64,000 nucleotides of DNA, from contig DATNDU010000162.1 in assembly GCA_035606915.1 (NCBI GenBank), forward strand, positions 1 through 64,000, in the 5' to 3' direction. The notes beneath the pieces are model-generated. The model ran no database searches. It had not been told where the DNA came from and saw nothing but the letters and a program-made list of their open reading frames with translations. This document shows, one piece after another, positions 45,235 through 53,964 of this stretch (positions are counted from its first letter, which is position 1; each line of letters begins with the position of its first letter). The position numbers were made by a program, and so were the translations under genes. This DNA comes from Roseiarcus sp035606915 (GTDB lineage: Bacteria; Pseudomonadota; Alphaproteobacteria; Rhizobiales; Beijerinckiaceae).

Positions 45235-46563
45235 TCATGCCGTCACAACGTTGTCGCGCGTGCGGATGAAGCCGATCGACACCATGATCGCGGCCACCGC
45301 CAGCACGACATAGACGAAGAAGCCCCCAGAATAGCCGGCGTCGCCGAGCGCGCCGGCGAACATGCCGAGGGTCGGCGGGATCACGAAGCCGCCGAGCGCG
45401 CCGAGCCCGCCAACCAGGCCGGAGGCGCCGCCCACCGCGTGCGGCACGTATTTCGGAACCATTTTGAACACCGCCGCATTGGCCAAGCCCATGCCGAGGC
45501 CAATCAGCAACTCGCCGGCGACATTGATCTCGAACACCGTCACCGCGGTCAGCAACGCGGCTCCAATCAACACGACGGCGAAGGAGATCGCTGCCATGTA
45601 TTCACCGCCGAACCGTTCGGCGAGCGATCCGCCGCCCACCCGCGCCACCGCCGCGAGCAGTGAGAACCCGGCGCCGCCGAGGATGCCGGCGTCGATCAGG
45701 CTGAGATGGTGCAAGTTGATCCAATAGGTCGGGAACCACGCGGTAAGCGCCAGGAAGCCGCCGAAGGAGACGAAATAGAGAAAGGTCAATCCCCAGGTCC
45801 TGGTCTCGTCGGCCGCCATCAGCAGCGCGCCCCACACCGATTCGCGCGGAAACAATTGCTGACCGAGGCTTTGCGCCACATTGCGCGCTTCGTCCTGGCT
45901 GGCGCCGTGCGCGCGCAGTTGGAAGTAATAGGCGTCGCGCGCCAGCCAGCCGTAGACGCCGGCGCCGATCAACAGGAAGGCGAGCCAGGCGAGATAGGAG
46001 CCAGCAAGCCCCAATGCGGCGATGGCGAACGGCAGCAGCAGCGTGAACAGGCCGGGGGCCAGGTTGCCGACGCCGCCATAGACGCCGAGCGCCGTGCCTT
46101 GCCGGTCGCGCGGGAACCAATAGGAGACCTGCGGCACCCCAACCGAGAAAGTGGCGACGCCGCAGCCGCTCATGAAGCCGAACAGCAGGATGACGGGATA
46201 GAGCGCCGCCGTGACATGCGGCACGGTGACCAGGATGAACACCAGCCCCCACATGCCGACAATGGAGACGCCGAACAGCGTCAGCATCGGCAGCCGGCCG
46301 CCGGACTTGTCGACCCAGGCGCCGAACGGAATACGCAGCAGCGAGCCGGTAAGCTGCGGCGCCGCCACCAGCAGCCCAACCAGCAGCGGCGAAAGCTGCA
46401 TCGATTCCTGGAACGCATGCGCCGCCGGGCCATAGAGCGCGACGGCGGCGAAGCCAATGAAATAGCCCCAGGTGGCCATGACAAGGCCCTGACGCGGGTT
46501 GCCCTTCACGCGCGCCCGCGCCATCGCGTCGGCGGTTGCGGAGGAAACGTGCGGGGTATTCAT
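45235..46563 (-). CDS. narK: Nitrate/nitrite MFS transporter
   Basis: 442 residues from ATG at 46563; the open frame runs further upstream but without similarity. Twelve helices; the NNP-family signatures are seen as GFMSGCGVATFSVGVPQVSYWFPRDRQGTALGVYGGVGNLAPG (first) and GGLGALGGFVIPPTLG (second). Arg in the substrate path is within PFGAWVDKSGGRLP. Imports nitrate and/or exports nitrite. First gene of narKGHJI; two FNR/Dnr-like boxes are in the 365-bp divergent region. Confidence 0.95.
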   Translation of the reverse strand: MNTPHVSSATADAMARARVKGNPRQGLVMATWGYFIGFAAVALYGPAAHAFQESMQLSPLLVGLLVAAPQLTGSLLRIPFGAWVDKSGGRLPMLTLFGVSIVGMWGLVFILVTVPHVTAALYPVILLFGFMSGCGVATFSVGVPQVSYWFPRDRQGTALGVYGGVGNLAPGLFTLLLPFAIAALGLAGSYLAWLAFLLIGAGVYGWLARDAYYFQLRAHGASQDEARNVAQSLGQQLFPRESVWGALLMAADETRTWGLTFLYFVSFGGFLALTAWFPTYWINLHHLSLIDAGILGGAGFSLLAAVARVGGGSLAERFGGEYMAAISFAVVLIGAALLTAVTVFEINVAGELLIGLGMGLANAAVFKMVPKYVPHAVGGASGLVGGLGALGGFVIPPTLGMFAGALGDAGYSGGFFVYVVLAVAAIMVSIGFIRTRDNVVTA

Positions 46564-46759
46564 CGCGTGCGCGTTCCGGTAGCTGAGATGCGCGCGAGGC
46601 GAACGGGCGATGGCGACGAGCCGTCGCGCCGCCAGCAGGAGACGGTTGTGACGTGGATCCGCGCGATAAATCGGGCCGATCGTCGGCGAGACCTGCTCAT
46701 CCTGGTGCGCTCCGGTGTCCGGCTCAGGGTCACAATGGCGGTATCGCCAGCCTGCGACA

Positions 46760-46773
46760 TTGATCTGCATCAA
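46760..46773. promoter_or_regulatory. FNR/Dnr-type box, narK-nnrS intergenic
   Basis: TTGATCTGCATCAA, a perfect TTGAT-N4-ATCAA match to the anaerobox bound by FNR, FixK, Dnr and Nnr regulators. It lies 197 bp before narK and 156 bp before nnrS. No FNR-family regulator gene is in the window, so it acts from elsewhere. Confidence 0.8.
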
Positions 46774-46803
46774 TGCTGGATCGACATGGAAATGCCCTGA
46801 TGC

Positions 46804-46817
46804 GTGATGCAGATCAC
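46804..46817. promoter_or_regulatory. Second FNR/Crp-like half-conserved box
   Basis: GTGATGCAGATCAC, a perfect dyad with TGAT-N4-ATCA core, 112 bp upstream of nnrS. The outer bases deviate from the anaerobox, so binding by FNR/Dnr or Crp type protein is plausible but less certain. With the box at 46760 it may give each divergent gene its own site. Confidence 0.55.
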
Positions 46818-46928
46818 TCGTCGGCCCGCGGCTAACCTTTCGGCCCGCCTCGATGGGATGACCAAACCCGATGCAAGCAAGCGCATGTCGCGGCGCCCTC
46901 GGCCTGCGCGGCCGATCGATCTCCGGGA

Positions 46929-48125
46929 ATGACCGCGAGATCGCGAACCGCGAGCCTGGGCGACCGCAAGGGGTTGGCGATTCTTTCGCAGGGCTTCCGG
47001 CCATTCTTTCTGGCGGCGGGCCTGTGGGCGGCGATCGCTGTGGCGCTTTGGATCGTCATGCTCGCCACCGGCGCCGCTTTGCCGAGCCGGTTCGATCCGC
47101 TGAGCTGGCATATTCATGAAATGCTGTTCGGCTTCGTGATGGCGGCGATCGCCGGCTACATACTGACCGCCACCCCCAACTGGACGCACCGCCTTCCGGC
47201 CAGCGGCGGCCCCTTGGCGTTGCTGGCGGGTTTATGGCTGCTGGGGCGCATCGCCTGCCTGCTCTCGGCGCTGACGCCGCCGTGGAGCGCGGCGACGGTG
47301 GACCTTGCCTTCCCGGTCGTGTTGGTCGGCGTTGTCGCGCGGGAAATCGTCGTCGGGCGGAATTGGCGCAATCTGCCGGTTCTGGCGCCGATCGGCATTC
47401 TCGGCATCGCCAACTTGTTGACGCATCTCGAGGCCGGCGGCGTCGACGTGCCGGCAGGGTTGGGATGGCGGCTTGGGTTGGCTGCCATCGGGGCGTTGGT
47501 GTCGATCATGGCCGGCCGGCTGGCGCCGAGCTTCACGCGCAACTGGCTGGCCAAGCGCCCGGGGTCCGAGTTTCCGGCCGTGCATGGTTGGATCGACCGG
47601 CTGGCGCTCGGCACGCTGCATGTTGGATTGATCGGCTGGGCCTTCGCGCCGGATTTCCGTCCGGTCGGGGGGCTGCTGGGCCTCGGCGCGGCGCTCAATC
47701 TTTGGCGCCTGCTGCGCTGGCGCGGCGCGGCGACGACCGCCGAGCCGCTGCTGCTGGTGCTTCACGTCGGCTATGCCTGGCTGGTGCTTGGCGCCGCCCT
47801 GCTCAGTGCGCAGACGTTCGGCTTCGACGTGCCGCTCGGCGCCGCCATTCACGCCCTGACCGTTGGCGCCATCGGCACGATGATCCTGGCCGTGATGACG
47901 CGCGCCATCCGCAGCCACACCGGCCGCGGCCCCTCGGCCGATCGCGTCACAAGCCTGGTCTATGTTCTGGTGACGCTGGCGGCGATCACGCGCATTGCGG
48001 CCGCCTTCGACGCCGCCTGGACGCTGTCGCTGCTGATGGTTTCCGCCGGTTTCTGGATCGCCGCTTTTGTCGGCTTCGCCTTTGGCTATGGCCCGATGCT
48101 GCTCTTGCCGCGCGGTCGTCGGTGA
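46929..48125 (+). CDS. nnrS: NnrS family heme/copper membrane protein
   Basis: 398 residues, about 12 helices. The NnrS signature is clear: RPFFLAAGLWAAIAVALW, WHIHEMLFGFVMAAIAGYILTATPNWT, then a conserved HALTVGAIGTMILAVMTRAIRSHTGR. NnrS proteins relieve nitrosative stress linked to nitrate and nitrite respiration. Expression under the two FNR-like boxes and divergence from narK fits that role. The start ATG at 46929 follows CCGGGA. Confidence 0.93.
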   Translation: MTARSRTASLGDRKGLAILSQGFRPFFLAAGLWAAIAVALWIVMLATGAALPSRFDPLSWHIHEMLFGFVMAAIAGYILTATPNWTHRLPASGGPLALLAGLWLLGRIACLLSALTPPWSAATVDLAFPVVLVGVVAREIVVGRNWRNLPVLAPIGILGIANLLTHLEAGGVDVPAGLGWRLGLAAIGALVSIMAGRLAPSFTRNWLAKRPGSEFPAVHGWIDRLALGTLHVGLIGWAFAPDFRPVGGLLGLGAALNLWRLLRWRGAATTAEPLLLVLHVGYAWLVLGAALLSAQTFGFDVPLGAAIHALTVGAIGTMILAVMTRAIRSHTGRGPSADRVTSLVYVLVTLAAITRIAAAFDAAWTLSLLMVSAGFWIAAFVGFAFGYGPMLLLPRGRR

Positions 48126-48211
48126 GGCGGCGCCGCATTGTCCCGGCGACGGTTGCGCCGCAACTTGGCGCCCGATACGCTGCTTGAACCCATCACGAAA
48201 GGTCTGACGGA

Positions 48212-49390
48212 ATGACCGACGAAAAGGCGCCACAGACGGTCGCGGCCGCCAATGGCATCGCCGCCGACCGGGCTTTCGGCGCCGTCGCGCCGCCGCTGTA
48301 TCTGTCGAGCGCCTTTGCCTTCGAAAGCTTCGGGCAGGCCCGGAGCTACGACTATACCCGCACCGGCAATCCGAGCCGGCATCTGCTGGCCGACACACTC
48401 GCCAAGCTTGAGGGCGGCGCCGGCGCGGTGGTGACGTCTTCCGGCATGGCGGCGATCGATCTGGTGCTGTCACGCCTGCGAAGCGATGATCTGGTCGTCG
48501 CGCCGCATGATTGCTATGCCGGCGTCTATCGTCTGCTTGAGGCGCGCCGCGACCGGGGACAGTTCCGCGTCGGCTTCGTCGATCAGGGGCGCCAAGAAGC
48601 CCTCGCCGACGCTCTCGCGCAATCGCCGGCGCTGGTGCTGATCGAGACGCCAAGCAACCCGCTGATGCGCATCGTCGACATCCAGGCCGTCGCCGCGCGC
48701 GCCAAAGCCGTCGGCGCCAAGGTCGCCGTCGACAACACCTTTCTCTCGCCGGCGCTCCAGCAGCCTATCCGCCTCGGCGCGGATTTCGTCGTCCATTCGA
48801 CGACAAAATACCTCAACGGCCATTCCGATGTCGTCGGCGGCGCCGTGATCGCGGCCGATGTCGCCGATCTCCAGGGTCTCGCCGACTGGGCCAATATCAC
48901 CGGCGTCACCGGCGCGCCGTTCGATGCCTACCTGACGCTGCGCGGACTGCGCACGTTGTTTCCCCGCATCGAAGCGCAGCAGCGCACCGCCGCCTCGCTC
49001 GCCGCGTTCCTGCAACAGCACCCGGGCGTGCGCGCCGTCCACTATCCGGGCCTCGCCACCCACCCCGGCCACGCGATCGCCAGGCGGCAGCAGGCAGGAT
49101 TTGGCGCGATGCTGAGCTTCGAACTCGGCGGCGACGTCGCCGAGGTCGCCTGCTTCGTCGCCGCGCTGAAGCTGTTCACGCTGGCGGAATCGCTCGGCGG
49201 CATGGAGAGCCTGGTCGCGCATCCGACGACGATGACCCACGCCAGCATGAGCGTCGAGGCAAGGCGCGTCGCCGGCATCCCAGACACGTTGCTGCGGCTG
49301 TCCGTCGGCCTGGAGGCGGAGGCCGATCTTCTGGCCGATCTCGCACAGGCGTTCGCAGCCCTCGGCGCCGCAAGGAGCCGCGCACGATGA
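48212..49390 (+). CDS. metB: Cystathionine gamma-synthase/-lyase type PLP enzyme
   Basis: 392 residues. Cys/Met metabolism PLP-dependent family. Hallmarks: YLSSAFAFESFGQARSYDYTRTGNPSR, the PLP Lys in HSTTKYLNGHSDVVGGAV (Lys of STTKY), LIETPSNPLMRIVDI, and SLGGMESLVAHPTTMTHASMS. This arrangement suits cystathionine gamma-synthase (O-succinyl- or O-acetylhomoserine plus cysteine), but beta-lyase or sulfhydrylase activity cannot be excluded. The stop overlaps the next gene (ATGA), so they form an operon. Confidence 0.83.
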   Translation: MTDEKAPQTVAAANGIAADRAFGAVAPPLYLSSAFAFESFGQARSYDYTRTGNPSRHLLADTLAKLEGGAGAVVTSSGMAAIDLVLSRLRSDDLVVAPHDCYAGVYRLLEARRDRGQFRVGFVDQGRQEALADALAQSPALVLIETPSNPLMRIVDIQAVAARAKAVGAKVAVDNTFLSPALQQPIRLGADFVVHSTTKYLNGHSDVVGGAVIAADVADLQGLADWANITGVTGAPFDAYLTLRGLRTLFPRIEAQQRTAASLAAFLQQHPGVRAVHYPGLATHPGHAIARRQQAGFGAMLSFELGGDVAEVACFVAALKLFTLAESLGGMESLVAHPTTMTHASMSVEARRVAGIPDTLLRLSVGLEAEADLLADLAQAFAALGAARSRAR

Positions 49391-50016
49391 CAGGTTCGCG
49401 CGCCGACATCATGGCCTGGCGAAAGAGCGAACGCCATCGCCTGCTCGAAGCGCGCATCGCCATCGACGCGGCTGAGCGAGGCCGCCACGCGGGCGCCATC
49501 GCGGCCGGTCTCACGCAGTTTATAGGGCCGCTGGCCGGCCGCTCGGTCAGCGCGTTTTGGCCGTTTCGCGGCGAACCCGATCTGCGGCCTTGGATGCAAA
49601 CTCTGACGGAGCACGGCGCAAGCTGCGCCTTGCCGGTCGTGGTTCAGAAGCACGCGCCGCTGGTGTTTCGGACTTGGCGCCACGGCGACAAGCTCGCCCG
49701 CGGCGTCTGGAATATTCCCGTGCCCGCCGAAGCGGCCGAAATCGTGCCCGACATCGTCGTCGCGCCGTTGGTCGGCTTCGACCGGGCGTGCTATCGGCTG
49801 GGCTACGGCGGCGGCTTCTTCGACCGCACGCTGGCCGCCTTGTCGCCGCGCCCCGTGGTCATCGGCGTCGGCTATGCGCAAGCCGCCCTCACCAGCTTCG
49901 AACCGTTGCCGCACGACATCCCGATGGATGTCATAGTCACCGAACTCGAAATCATTGTCCGGGCTCCGCCGCCCATCGGCTCTGCAACGCAAAGCGCCTC
50001 GGCGCACGGCGCTTGA
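49387..50016 (+). CDS. 5-formyltetrahydrofolate cyclo-ligase
   Basis: 209 residues. Converts 5-formyl-THF with ATP to 5,10-methenyl-THF, clearing an inhibitory folate. Visible: WRKSERHRLLEARIAIDAAERGRHA at the N-terminus, VSAFWPFRGEPDLRPWM, and the ATP/substrate loop LGYGGGFFDRTLA plus VVIGVGYAQAA. Start ATG overlaps the metB stop. Length is usual for the family. Confidence 0.92.
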   Translation: MTGSRADIMAWRKSERHRLLEARIAIDAAERGRHAGAIAAGLTQFIGPLAGRSVSAFWPFRGEPDLRPWMQTLTEHGASCALPVVVQKHAPLVFRTWRHGDKLARGVWNIPVPAEAAEIVPDIVVAPLVGFDRACYRLGYGGGFFDRTLAALSPRPVVIGVGYAQAALTSFEPLPHDIPMDVIVTELEIIVRAPPPIGSATQSASAHGA

Positions 50017-50048
50017 GCGCCAGTCTCCAAACTCCACGCCGCGGCGCG

Positions 50049-51077
50049 GTGGCCGTGAAGCGCCTGCCGCCCGCCTATTTCGCGCTGGTGATGGCGACCG
50101 GCATCGTCTCGATCGCCGCGCAGGATTTTAATCTTCCGGTCCTGGCGGCATCGCTGTTCGCGCTCAATCTGGTCGCTTACGCAGTGCTGACGGCGCTGAG
50201 CGTACTGCGGGCCATCTACTATCCGCGCCTGTTCCTCGCCGATATGACCGACCACCGGCTCGGACCCGGCTTCTTCACTGCGGTCGCGGGTCCCTGCATC
50301 CTCGGCGTGCAGTTCCTCGTCATCGCCCATAGCGCAGCGGTGGCGACCGGATTGCTGGCGCTCGGCATCGTGCTATGGATCGGCGTCACCTACACCGTTT
50401 TCACCGCGTTCACCGTCAAGCGCGACAAGCCGCCGCTTGAGCACGGCATCACCGGCGCCTGGTTGATCGCCGTCGTCGCCACGCAGTCGATCGCCGTGCT
50501 GGCGGCGCTGCTGGCGCGCCAGTGGCCGCAACCAAACCGGCTGGAACTCAACTTCTTCGCGCTGTCGATGTGGTTATGGGGCGGGATGTTCTATATCTGG
50601 ATCATCTCGCTGATCTTCTACCGCTACAGTTTCTTCGCCTTCTCGCCGAGCGATCTGACGCCGCCTTACTGGATCAACATGGGGGCGATGGCGATCTCGA
50701 CCCTGGCCGGCGCGCGGCTGGTCGAGAACGCTCCGGACGCGCCGTTCCTGGAATCGCTGCTGCCGTTCCTCAAGGGCTTCACGGTGTTCTACTGGGCCAC
50801 CGGAACATGGTGGATCCCGATGCTGCTCCTGCTCGGCGTATGGCGGCATATCATCCAGCGGTTCCCGCTGCGCTATGATCCGCTCTATTGGGGGGCGGTG
50901 TTCCCGCTGGGAATGTACAGCGTGGCGACGCGGCAAATGGCGATCGCGCTCGACCTGCCGTTCCTGGACCCGCTGCCGTGGGCGATGTTCATGGCGGCGC
51001 TCGTCGCCTGGACACTCGTTTTCGCCGGGCTGCTATGGGAGGCGCGCAAGCTGGCGCCGGCGGCGCGCCGCCGGTGA
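50049..51077 (+). CDS. TDT/SLAC1-family transporter, TehA-like
   Basis: About 342 residues, ten helices. PPAYFALVMATGIVSIAAQ is the opening of TehA/SLAC1 proteins; GPGFFTAVAGPCILGVQFLVIA, FFALSMWLWGGMFYIWIISLIFYR and GFTVFYWATGTWWIPMLLLLGVWRH follow. Members conduct C4-dicarboxylates, sulfite, nitrate or chloride, and were named for tellurite resistance. Start is uncertain: GTG at 50049 or 50055 is chosen; a TTG overlapping the preceding stop is also possible. Its position between sulfur and nitrogen genes does not fix the substrate. Confidence 0.82.
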   Translation: MAVKRLPPAYFALVMATGIVSIAAQDFNLPVLAASLFALNLVAYAVLTALSVLRAIYYPRLFLADMTDHRLGPGFFTAVAGPCILGVQFLVIAHSAAVATGLLALGIVLWIGVTYTVFTAFTVKRDKPPLEHGITGAWLIAVVATQSIAVLAALLARQWPQPNRLELNFFALSMWLWGGMFYIWIISLIFYRYSFFAFSPSDLTPPYWINMGAMAISTLAGARLVENAPDAPFLESLLPFLKGFTVFYWATGTWWIPMLLLLGVWRHIIQRFPLRYDPLYWGAVFPLGMYSVATRQMAIALDLPFLDPLPWAMFMAALVAWTLVFAGLLWEARKLAPAARRR

Positions 51078-51133
51078 TCGCCGGGCGATCGCGGCCTTCG
51101 GCGAAGGCCGCGATCGCCCGACGCCAAACTCGT

Positions 51134-51388
51134 CTATCGCGCCGCTTTCGCGGGCGCGGCGACGCGCCCGATCTCGACGCGCCAAACCTGCGGGCCCTGC
51201 TCCAGATAGTTCCAGGAGAATTCGCCGTGATGCTCGGCGTCGAACTGATAGTAGAGCGGCTTCGGATCGTGGTCGTTGACCAGTTCGAACTTGGCCCCCG
51301 CCGCCAGCCCCTGGTAGGTGGCGAAGATGCGCCGATGGCGCTCGGCAGGGATCAGCGTGCGGACGTCCAGGATGCTAGATTCAGCCAT
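51134..51388 (-). CDS. DUF2249-domain protein
   Basis: 84 residues. DUF2249 pattern: ILDVRTLIPAERHRRIFATYQGLAAGAKFELVNDHDPKPLYYQFDAEHHGEFSWNYLEQGPQVWRVEIGR, a small TusA/SirA-like fold with the typical DHDPxPLYYQ loop. Such proteins are commonly encoded near nitric-oxide and denitrification genes; the function is unknown. Last gene of the minus-strand cluster; start overlaps the preceding 80-residue gene. Confidence 0.85.
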   Translation of the reverse strand: MAESSILDVRTLIPAERHRRIFATYQGLAAGAKFELVNDHDPKPLYYQFDAEHHGEFSWNYLEQGPQVWRVEIGRVAAPAKAAR

Positions 51389-51623
51389 GTTCTGTGTCTC
51401 CATTGTTGAGTGGGTCGGACCTGACGAGTCGGGTCAGGGTATGCAGCGCCGCGGTCAGGCGTTCCGCCTCCCGAGCGTTGTTGTGGCGCAACAGCGACCA
51501 CGCGCGCGCGGCTATGCGGCACGCCTCGTCGGCGGGGCCAGCGCGAGCCAGCGCCACCAGCGCCGCGATCAGCAGCCGATTGAGGCCGGCAACCTCGTCT
51601 TCTGCGCTGTTGGGTGCGGTCAA
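51381..51623 (-). CDS. Small helical protein in NO-type cluster
   Basis: 80 residues starting at a TTG (51623) that overlaps the stop of the DUF59 gene, giving translational coupling. The sequence is helical with two Cys-poor amphipathic segments (EVAGLNRLLIAALVALARAGPADEACRIAARAWSLLRHN). No family recognised. Overlaps at both ends, so it is part of the operon and probably real. Confidence 0.6.
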   Translation of the reverse strand: MTAPNSAEDEVAGLNRLLIAALVALARAGPADEACRIAARAWSLLRHNNAREAERLTAALHTLTRLVRSDPLNNGDTEHG

Positions 51624-51949
51624 TCCGTATCCTCGCGGATACGGAAATGCGCCTTCGCCGCCGGCGACATCTTCTTGGGCGACCAGGCAGGGTCCCACAC
51701 CACGCTGACGAAGACGCCGCTAACGCCCGGCGTTTCGGCCAGGCATCGCTCAACCCCGCCGACAATGTAGTCCTGCGCCGGGCAGCCGGGCGTGGTCATC
51801 GTCATCGTCACATCGACGATGCCGGCCTCGATGCCGATTTCGTAGATCAAGCCGAGATCGACGATGTTGTAGCCGAGCTCGGGGTCGATCACGGCGTGCA
51901 GCGCCTCGCGCACCACCGCGTCGTCAAGCGTCGGGGTCGATTGATCCAT
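51620..51949 (-). CDS. MIP18/DUF59 metal-sulfur cluster protein
   Basis: 109 residues. DUF59 (PaaD/SufT/MIP18-like): LHAVIDPELGYNIVDLGLIYEI, DVTMTMTTPGCPAQDYI with the conserved reactive Cys in TPGCP, and VVWDPAWSPKKMSP at the end. Members help assemble or maintain iron-sulfur clusters; NO damages such clusters, which fits the cluster setting. Overlaps the 80-residue gene. Confidence 0.9.
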   Translation of the reverse strand: MDQSTPTLDDAVVREALHAVIDPELGYNIVDLGLIYEIGIEAGIVDVTMTMTTPGCPAQDYIVGGVERCLAETPGVSGVFVSVVWDPAWSPKKMSPAAKAHFRIREDTD

Positions 51950-51953
51950 CGGC

Positions 51954-52475
51954 TCAGCCTGCGCGCCGGATCAGCAGCCGCACGCCCTCAGCTTCGCGGC
52001 TGACCTGGATGGCGGCGCCGCGCGCTTCGAGTTCCGGGTACAGCAGCAACGGCTCGCGGTCGTTCCAGGCCTCGATGACCTCGCCGGCGGCGAGCCCTTC
52101 CAGCGCCGACAGGATGCGCACCATCGGTTCCGGCGGTTGCAGGCCGCGGTTATCCAGCACTTGCCCCGGCGCGGGCCAACCGGCGCCGACGCCGTCATGG
52201 GCGCCGTTCACCGCCCGCGGCGGACGCGCCGCCGCGCCAGCGCCGCCTGGGGTGAAAAGAATTTCCCAATCCGCCTCGCCGTGATGCACGGCATTATGGG
52301 TGTAGCCCTTGCGTCCGAGCACCGAATAAAGCGGGATCGGCTCGAAAGTGGCCAACAGGCGCAGCGGCTGGCCGGGGGTGAGGCTAGACACCGCCTGCAT
52401 GATCTGCGGGAACGGCTCGCCGCCGGCGCGCAGCGTCGGGCGCACATCAACCGTGAGGGGCGCGCTTTGGGTCAT
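51954..52475 (-). CDS. Tandem DUF2249 protein
   Basis: 173 residues with two DUF2249 units, about residues 8-75 (VDVRPTLRAGGEPFPQIMQAVSSLTPGQPLRLLATFEPIPLY) and 110-170 (GLQPPEPMVRILSALEGLAAGEVIEAWNDREPLLLYPEL), joined by a Gly/Ala/Pro linker. The start lies inside the 3' end of the membrane-protein gene (29-bp overlap). A single-domain relative is two genes downstream. Function unknown; likely linked to NO or metal-sulfur chemistry by context. Confidence 0.82.
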   Translation of the reverse strand: MTQSAPLTVDVRPTLRAGGEPFPQIMQAVSSLTPGQPLRLLATFEPIPLYSVLGRKGYTHNAVHHGEADWEILFTPGGAGAAARPPRAVNGAHDGVGAGWPAPGQVLDNRGLQPPEPMVRILSALEGLAAGEVIEAWNDREPLLLYPELEARGAAIQVSREAEGVRLLIRRAG

Positions 52476-53829
52476 TGACGAACTCCTTTTGCTTCAGAAA
52501 CGGCGGCGCGACGGGGCGCCGATTGGCGGGCGGCGCGCTCACATAGTAGGCGCGCCAGGCGCGAGCGTATTCGCGCGCCAGCAGCAGCACCGCGAGCAGC
52601 GCCAGCGCCAACGCGATCCGCACGACGACGGCGAGATCGAAAGCGGCGGCGCCGGCGGCGATCGCGATCGCGGCGAAGTAGAGGATGAAGAAACCGCCCG
52701 AGCGCGGCTCGTTCACGAGATCCTGCACGCGCGGCGACGGGCCGCGGCCGAGTTGCGCGCCGTAGCGCGACAGCCAGGCGAGGAAGGCGACGACCTTATA
52801 AAGTTGGGTCAGCCCGAGGCCGCTCAACCAGCCGAGCAGCAGCAGCAGCACCAGGCTCGGCGCCAATTCGGCCAAACGATCCGTCGCTATCGCGCCGACG
52901 GCGAGCAGTACGGCGAGGCCGAGGGCGGCGAAGGCCCCGATCGCGGCTCGGTTGTGCAACTCTATCTGCCGCCGCCGCCGGCCGCGATACAAGCGCACGA
53001 CATCGGCGAGGTAGAGCGCGACGGCGAGCACGATGGCGAGCCGCCCCGCCTGTTCGAGGATCATTATCCAGCCGGCCGGTGAAAAGGCCGACGCCAGACC
53101 GGCGCCGATCGCGAGCAGGAACCCCGCCACTCCGGCCCACAGCACCGACTCGCCGAGCGCGCCGCGCTCATGCGGGGCGAGCATGAACATCGGCAGCAAC
53201 TCGTAGGAGACGCCAATCGCGGTCAGCGTGAACCAGCCGCCGAACCCGGACAGCACATGATAGGAGACGCCGTCCGCCAACAGCGGCGCCAGCAGTGGGG
53301 CAGTCTCCGGAACCGTCAGCGCCAGCGCCAGCGTCAGGCCGAGCAGCACGGTGACGAGCAGAAATCCGAGGCCGGCGATGATGAGCCGCGCACTCAACGG
53401 CGCCGGACGCTTCGCCGCCAGCGGCGTCAGCAGGGTCGCGGCGCCGACGAGCAGCGCCAAGATGACCACGCCGCCGCCGGTCGGCAACAGCCTATCGGCG
53501 AGCGCGCTGCGGCCGAGATCATAAAACCCGGCCACCATCAGCGCCAGTCCGGCCTCAAGGCCGATCAGCGTCGCCAGCGGCAGCGCCTGGCTCGGCAGTT
53601 TGCGGCTGGTGATTACCGGCACGAACTGGAACAAGGCGCCGAACATCAGCAGCGTCACCCAGCCGATGGTGAGCAGATGCACCATCGCCAAGCTGACCGG
53701 CGCCATCGGCGCTGCCACCGGCCAAGCCAGGCCCAGCACCGCCAGCAGCAGGCCCAAGCCGAGATTGACCAGCGCGCAGGCAAAAATCAGCGGCGTCCAG
53801 CGCGACAGGCGATCACTGGTGGCGCTCAT
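52447..53829 (-). CDS. Polytopic membrane protein, heme-copper-oxidase-I-like
   Basis: 460 residues with about 12-13 helices. Two helices carry conserved His that look like heme ligands: VSLAMVHLLTIGWVTLLMFGALFQFVPVI and DGVSYHVLSGFGGWFTLTAIGVSYELLPMFMLAPH. The pattern recalls distant subunit-I-like membrane proteins (COX1 superfamily) rather than NnrS. A role in NO chemistry is inferred from the cluster and from the AGTAT-N5-ATACT site 58 bp upstream of its start. First gene of the minus-strand operon. Confidence 0.6.
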   Translation of the reverse strand: MSATSDRLSRWTPLIFACALVNLGLGLLLAVLGLAWPVAAPMAPVSLAMVHLLTIGWVTLLMFGALFQFVPVITSRKLPSQALPLATLIGLEAGLALMVAGFYDLGRSALADRLLPTGGGVVILALLVGAATLLTPLAAKRPAPLSARLIIAGLGFLLVTVLLGLTLALALTVPETAPLLAPLLADGVSYHVLSGFGGWFTLTAIGVSYELLPMFMLAPHERGALGESVLWAGVAGFLLAIGAGLASAFSPAGWIMILEQAGRLAIVLAVALYLADVVRLYRGRRRRQIELHNRAAIGAFAALGLAVLLAVGAIATDRLAELAPSLVLLLLLGWLSGLGLTQLYKVVAFLAWLSRYGAQLGRGPSPRVQDLVNEPRSGGFFILYFAAIAIAAGAAAFDLAVVVRIALALALLAVLLLAREYARAWRAYYVSAPPANRRPVAPPFLKQKEFVNDPKRAPHG

Positions 53830-53886
53830 GCCGCTCCTCCGCTGTTTGCGGCGGCGGGCGACCGTGCATGCGAGTCTCGCTTAATC

Positions 53887-53901
53887 AGTATCATAAATAC
53901 T
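53887..53901. promoter_or_regulatory. NsrR-type box A (AGTAT-N5-ATACT)
   Basis: AGTATCATAAATACT, 58 bp upstream of the membrane-protein gene start (minus strand). Same dyad spacing as box B at 54446. Dyads like this are typical of Rrf2/NsrR regulators, and one is encoded next door. Confidence 0.6.
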
Positions 53902-53964
53902 CATTTACTCCCGATAAAGCGCACCGTAAATACCTATTACGAGAATGTGAGAAGCGTGGCGCCC

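Noticed and set aside
53926..53940. GTAAATACCTATTAC as a third NsrR-type box
   Set aside because: Only the outer four bases are symmetric and it does not fit AGTAT-N5-ATACT.
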